19,666 nucleotides of DNA from an uncultured bacterium (GTDB taxonomy: Bacteria > Bacillota_I > Bacilli_A > RF39 > UBA660), in assembly GCA_905215145.1 (NCBI GenBank), contig CAJMOW010000010.1, positions 1-19,666 on the forward strand. Reading direction: 5' to 3'. Of this stretch, positions 16,310 to 19,666 are shown piece after piece. The notes under the pieces were generated by a model, which was given only the letters and a program-made list of their open reading frames with translations, was not told the origin of the DNA and searched no databases. The position numbers and the translations under genes were made by a program. Position 1 is the first letter of the stretch. The number at the start of each line of letters is the position of its first letter.

Positions 16310-17695
16310 ATGATTTTAAACTATGACTTACCAAAATTAGAATCTGAATTACTTTCATTTCAACTAGATTCTAAGCAAAAAGAGGTACTCGAATCAGCTC
16401 TAAACTATATTAAAAGTGATATTAAGATTAATTCTGATACTAAACATTTATGTATCTCAGGTAGAGCAGGTACTGGAAAAACTCAAATATGTGCTTTAAT
16501 TGTGAAGATATTGAAGGATAATAATATTCCATTTTTGGTAATTACTCCTACAAATAAGTCAAAGAACGTAATAGCTTCTGTAGTTGATTCAGAAGCTATT
16601 ACTGTTCATAGACTATTGAGTTTATCTCCACAAGTTGATATACTTGAATTAGATCTTAAAGAGTTAAACTTTATACAAAAAAATACTATATATTTACAAT
16701 ATAAAGCAGTCTGGATTATTGATGAATGCAGTATGGTTAATGATGATTTATATAAATTAATTATTGATCAAGCTGTAGATCATCAATGTAAAATTATATG
16801 ACTTGGAGATGAAAAACAATTAAGTCCTGTAAGTCAAAAACAAATATCTAAAACATTTAGAAATTCTACTAAATATACTTTAGATAAAGTATATCGTCAA
16901 TCTTCAGATTCTCCAATTGGAAAAATATTAGAAACGTTACGTTCTAAGCCAATTAGTAGATTTGAATCTACTCTAGATAGTGATTCTGGATCTTTAAAAG
17001 TATATAATAATATTCGAGAAATGTTAGAAGAGCATTGTTATCTATTTAAGGTTGGAATGAATCTTGAAGATCAACATATTGTAAAACTAGTTACATATAC
17101 TAATAAAAGGATTGAAGCTTTAAATCAGATTATTAGACGCTTAGTTTTTAATGATGATGAGGAGTATCATTTTGGAGAGGTCTTAACTGGGTATGATTCT
17201 TGTATATATAAAAATCAAGGTATTATTGAAAACTCATCTGATTATTTAGTTAGAGAAGTTGAAGATACTACATTTCAAGGATTAAAAGCATATAAATTAA
17301 CTTTATATGATCCTTCTAAAGAGTGTGATATTGAGATTACTATAATTTCAAGATATAATAGTAGTTATGATATTGCTAATTTAGCAGCTCGAATTGATAA
17401 TATGAGAGTTAAAGCTGTAAAAAGTAAAAATGGCAAAGATTGGAGAGCTTATTATCAATTTCAAGAAGCGTTTCTTACTCCCTTTGATTTAGTACATGAA
17501 GGAAGAGTTATAAAGAGAAAATCTTTAGACTATGGATATTGTATATCTGCACATAAATCACAATCTTCTTCATATTTAGCAGTATTAGTTGATATGGAAA
17601 ATATTTTGCAATGTACAGATCCTGAGGAATTACGACAATTACAATATGTAGCTTTATCTCGAACTACTAATGATATATATTTATATCAAAGATAA
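16310..17695 (+). CDS. Dda/RecD-like SF1 DNA helicase
   Basis: A 461-residue superfamily 1B helicase. Motifs: GRAGTGKTQ (Walker A, 51-59), ITPTNKSK (motif Ia), VWIIDECSMV (Walker B near 134-143), IWLGDEKQLSPV (motif III), VYRQS (motif IV), and in the C-terminal part GYCISAHKSQSS (motif V) and YVALSR (motif VI). The ISAHKSQ...VALSR pair is typical of Dda and RecD. One Trp is TGA (in IWLGD, motif III), the other two TGG. It should unwind DNA 5'-3', helping replication start or remove protein blocks. It begins one base after the dUTPase stop and is followed by the ligase gene after one base. Confidence 0.93.
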
Positions 17696-17696
17696 T

Positions 17697-18137
17697 ATGA
17701 CAAATTACTTCTTTAAAAGAGACAATAATAATAAGATTCGAGTAGTTCAACTAAATTTAAATGAACATACTGATATTCAATCGAATGAAAAATTCTATTC
17801 AATAACTGGAGAAACTGGCGTATTGAATGGAAAAATGGTTAAACGACCTTTAGTTACTATTGAACAAGGTAAAGTTAAAAGAACTGTCAAAGAACAAGCT
17901 GAATTACAATATAATAGCTTATGCAATAGCTATTTAGATAAAGGGTATAAATCTCAAGAGGAACTTAAAATAAAAGATATAACAGATGAATCAGAAGTAG
18001 ATTTAAAAGTTCCTAAACAGAATACCGACGCAAAAGGAAACTTAAAGCCTATGTTGGCTCTTAGTGTTGATAGTCTCCCAAAATCTAAACAAAATATATT
18101 AGACAATAAATGATATGGGAGTAGAAAGATAGACGGT
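17697..18137 (+). CDS. ATP-dependent DNA ligase, exon 1 of 2 (nucleotidyltransferase N-terminus)
   Basis: These 147 codons start at ATG 17697, two bases after the helicase stop (an earlier in-frame start would lie inside the helicase gene). A TGA at 18111-18113 reads as Trp139 in DNKWYGSRKIDG. Residues 138-147 end with the catalytic motif I: Lys144 in K-I-D-G, the residue adenylated by ATP. The region before it (TIEQGKVKRTVKEQAELQYNS, KPMLA) is the N-terminal extension typical of phage ligases of this type. Within ten more bases the frame ends at TAG inside the intron, so splicing is needed for the enzyme to have its catalytic core. Confidence 0.9.
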
Positions 18138-18301
18138 AGCCTATAGTATGCCGTCTTTAAATTCCGTTAATTCGGTGAACCCTGAGATGGGAATACCGAG
18201 CCAAGCATTATAGTAATATAATGAAGGTGTAGAGACTAGTATATGGAGTCTACGAAGTAGATAGTAAAATACCACGAACGCGGAAAATATATGGTACAAT
18301 A

Positions 18302-18333
18302 TTTGGATGGAGTTCGAAGTTTTATTATATTTG
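18302..18333 (+). promoter_or_regulatory. Bacteroides-type promoter inside intron 4
   Basis: TTTG at 18302-18305, a 20-base spacer, then TATATTTG at 18326-18333: a full match to the Bacteroides -33/-7 consensus. It lies 18 bases before the ATG of the intron 4 endonuclease gene, giving a predicted transcript start near 18338 and a short leader. It is the clearest of the intron promoters. Confidence 0.65.
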
Positions 18334-18351
18334 TAATAAATTAATAAAATT

Positions 18352-18990
18352 ATGGAACGAAAATGTTATAAATGCAAGAAAATTAAATCTATTGAGTCTT
18401 TTGTAAAAGATAATAGAAATAAAACTGGATACGGATATCTTTGTAAGGAATGTAAAAAAGAGGAAGATAAAAAGTATCATGCTAAAATTAAACAAGATCC
18501 AAATAGATGGGCAAAAGAACTAGAAATGCGAAGGAATTGAAAAAGAGATAATCGTAAAAAAGTTCAAGCGAGTTGAACTGAATATAATAATAGACCAGAA
18601 GTAAAAGAACAAAAGTCTGAATGGGCAAGAAAACACTTTAATGTAATGCAACTGACAGAAAAGCAATACATACATAAAATGTGAAGAAATGCAAAATCTA
18701 GAGCGATTAAAGAAAATATTCCTTTTAATATAGAAGAAACAGATATAATTATTCCTAAGTATTGCCCAATTTTAGAAACAGAACTAGTTTTAAACAAAAA
18801 TTATAAGAATAGTAATCCAGAACATACTCCCTCTATTGATAAAATAGATCCAACTAAAGGATATGTAAAAGGAAATATTCAGATAATTTCGTTTAAAGCT
18901 AATGCTATGAAGCAAAACGCATCGTTTGACGAGTTACAAAAGTTTTCTAAAAATATTATAAAATATATACAACCATATATTAAGATATAG
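18352..18990 (+). CDS. HNH homing endonuclease (intron 4)
   Basis: A 212-residue endonuclease, ATG 18352 to TAG 18988-18990, with three TGA codons (18538, 18583 and 18682) and two TGG read as Trp. An N-terminal zinc ribbon (CYKCKK...CKECKK, residues 5-36) precedes a long basic helical linker and a C-terminal HNH-type domain: PKYCPILETELV, then TPSIDKIDPTKGYVKGNIQIISFKANAMK, in which the SIDKID and GNIQII strand and helix positions match the DRID/N/N core of phage HNH enzymes. The second Cys of the knuckle is lacking, so zinc binding may be lost. It should home to the ligase K-x-D-G-x-R codons. The TAG stop lies within the atatagtc of the P7 3' strand. Confidence 0.88.
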
Positions 18991-19053
18991 TCCGAACTAT
19001 AAAGAATAAAATTTATAGAGTTAGAAGATAAAGAGCTTCTAAAAAACAAAAAG

Positions 19054-19666
19054 GTACGATGTCTAATGTATTATAAGGATAAGGAAGTTTATACTTCTTC
19101 TAGAGGAGGTAAAGATTATGATACTCCTACAACTTATATTCGTAAGAATACATTCTTAAATCAATTTTTTAATAATAATCCAAATGTAGTATTAGATGGA
19201 GAATTATATATTCATGGAAAGCCTCTATCTTATATTAGTGGAATTGTTAGATTACAAGATCTTTGTGAAAAACACGAAGAACTTCAATATTATGTTTATG
19301 ATATAGTTGATGAAACTAAAACTTTTCAGGAAAGACTAAAAATTCTAACTGAGTTAGATAAATGTATGAGTTTAAGTTCTATTATTCCTAATAGAGTTGT
19401 AGTAGTTAATCATGAAAGTGTATCTGGAAAGGATGCAATTGTTCAACTTCATAATCAGTATATATCTGAAGGTTATGAAGGTTTAGTTATTAGAGATCCA
19501 AATGAAAAATATAAATGTGGAGCTCGAGATAAGCGAATGCTAAAAGTAAAAATGTTCCAGGATGATGAATTTGAAATAACTGGAATGACTGATGGCCTTC
19601 GAGAAGAGGATTTTGTTTTTAATATGAAAACAAAGGACGGATATCCATTTGAAGCTAAGCCTATGG
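19054..19666 (+). CDS. ATP-dependent DNA ligase, exon 2 of 2 (partial at right edge)
   Basis: 204 codons from GTA 19054 to the end of the window, in phase with exon 1. They start VRCLMYY, completing the ligase motif I K-I-D-G-V-R. Motif III is LDGELYIHG, motif IV is EGLVIRDP, and motif V is MLKVKMFQDDEFEITG, which carries the two catalytic lysines. The gene continues beyond the window into the OB-fold domain (the last residues, TKDGYPFEAKPM, enter that region). It seals nicks during lagging-strand synthesis and repair. The start codon is supplied by exon 1; the first internal ATG 19066 lies within the domain and is not a start. Confidence 0.9.

Larger units (their letters stand above)
18138..19053 (+). 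ncRNA. Group I intron 4, in the ligase K-x-D-G-x-R motif
   Basis: A 916-base intron. P1 is the clearest of the four: exon AGACGGT 18131-18137 pairs fully with GCCGTCT 18150-18156, ending in U-G. P4-P5 follows as a classic core phrase: cggtgaaccctgagatgg then aataccgagccaagc, between about 18172 and 18208. gagacta near 18229-18235 (5' strand of P7) pairs with tagtc around 18988-18992. A 7-bp hairpin, 19021-19027/19036-19042, has the same loop style (ataaagag) as in introns 1 and 3. The terminal G is 19053; splicing joins GGT to GTA CGA in phase 0, giving KIDGVRC. Confidence 0.9.

Noticed and set aside
79..18540. Frameshifted or decaying genes, as suggested by many internal TGA stops
   Set aside because: All the interruptions are TGA, never TAA or TAG, and the frame continues with intact motifs each time. 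Recoding to Trp explains all of them; decay would give mixed stops and indels.
4056..19053. Inteins, rather than introns, in the Sak4, reductase and ligase genes
   Set aside because: The insertions contain in-frame stops right after exon 1 and the endonuclease genes have their own ATG in other frames or after stops. There is no intein N-terminal Cys/Ser block or C-terminal HN motif. P1 pairing with U-G and the terminal G fit group I introns.
4056..19053. Group II introns
   Set aside because: There is no GUGYG-type 5' end, no domain V hairpin and no reverse transcriptase; the ends and the core phrases fit group I.
1..19666. tRNA genes, including a UGA-reading Trp tRNA, and CRISPR arrays
   Set aside because: No cloverleaf with a TTCNANNC-type T arm and no regularly spaced direct repeats were found by eye; the suppressor tRNA must be elsewhere in the genome.

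Overview
This window looks like the replication and nucleotide-metabolism module of a large, AT-rich, lytic tailed phage, most likely a crAss-like phage (Crassvirales) or close relative of a gut Bacteroidota host. All genes lie on the + strand and are tightly packed, often with overlapping stop and start codons. The repertoire and order (SF2 helicase, short DnaB, Sak4-type ATPase, probable SSB, Toprim primase, PD-(D/E)XK nucleases, dUTPase, Dda-like helicase, ATP-dependent ligase) are typical of such modules. This assignment is an inference from gene content, not from a database search.

The key to reading it is the genetic code. TGA is read as tryptophan (as in code 4), while TAA and TAG are stops. 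With the standard code nearly every gene breaks, for example the SF2 helicase after 13 residues. With TGA as Trp, full-length proteins with all expected motifs appear. No gene needs TGA as a stop.

Layout: 2-76, possible tail of an upstream gene; 79-921, unknown protein; 967-2190, SF2 helicase; 2237-2842, small winged-helix-like protein; 2842-3966, DnaB-type helicase core; 3969-6629, Sak4/RecA-like ATPase gene split into three exons by two group I introns, one carrying a LAGLIDADG and one an HNH endonuclease; 6640-7095, unknown acidic-tailed protein; 7108-7722, probable ssDNA-binding protein; 7774-8802, DnaG-type primase; 8750-9145, small PD-(D/E)XK nuclease; 9138-9344, small unknown; 9325-10092, dNTP pyrophosphohydrolase-like/HAD fusion; 10092-10385, unknown; 10375-11388, RecB/lambda-exonuclease-like nuclease; 11391-11942, unknown, followed by a terminator; 11984-15363, class II ribonucleotide reductase split by a group I intron with a GIY-YIG endonuclease; 15405-15767, free-standing HNH endonuclease; 15754-16308, dUTPase; 16310-17695, Dda-like SF1 helicase; 17697-19666 and beyond, DNA ligase split by a group I intron with another HNH endonuclease.

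The most striking structure is four group I introns in about 15 kb. Each sits exactly inside the codons of a catalytic or highly conserved motif: the P-loop and a G-x-G-Y motif of Sak4, the N-x-C-x-E active-site loop of the reductase, and K-x-D-G-x-R of the ligase. All are phase 0, and each 5' splice site ends in U pairing with a G in a P1 helix I could find by eye. Three of the four endonuclease genes are preceded by Bacteroides-type promoter sequences inside the intron (TTTG or GTTG, 20 bases, TAnnTTTG). At least three of the reading frames run into the conserved ribozyme core. The endonuclease genes themselves use TGA for Trp, so they are adapted to the recoded genome. No tRNA gene, including the expected Trp tRNA reading UGA, and no DNA polymerase was seen here; they should lie elsewhere.
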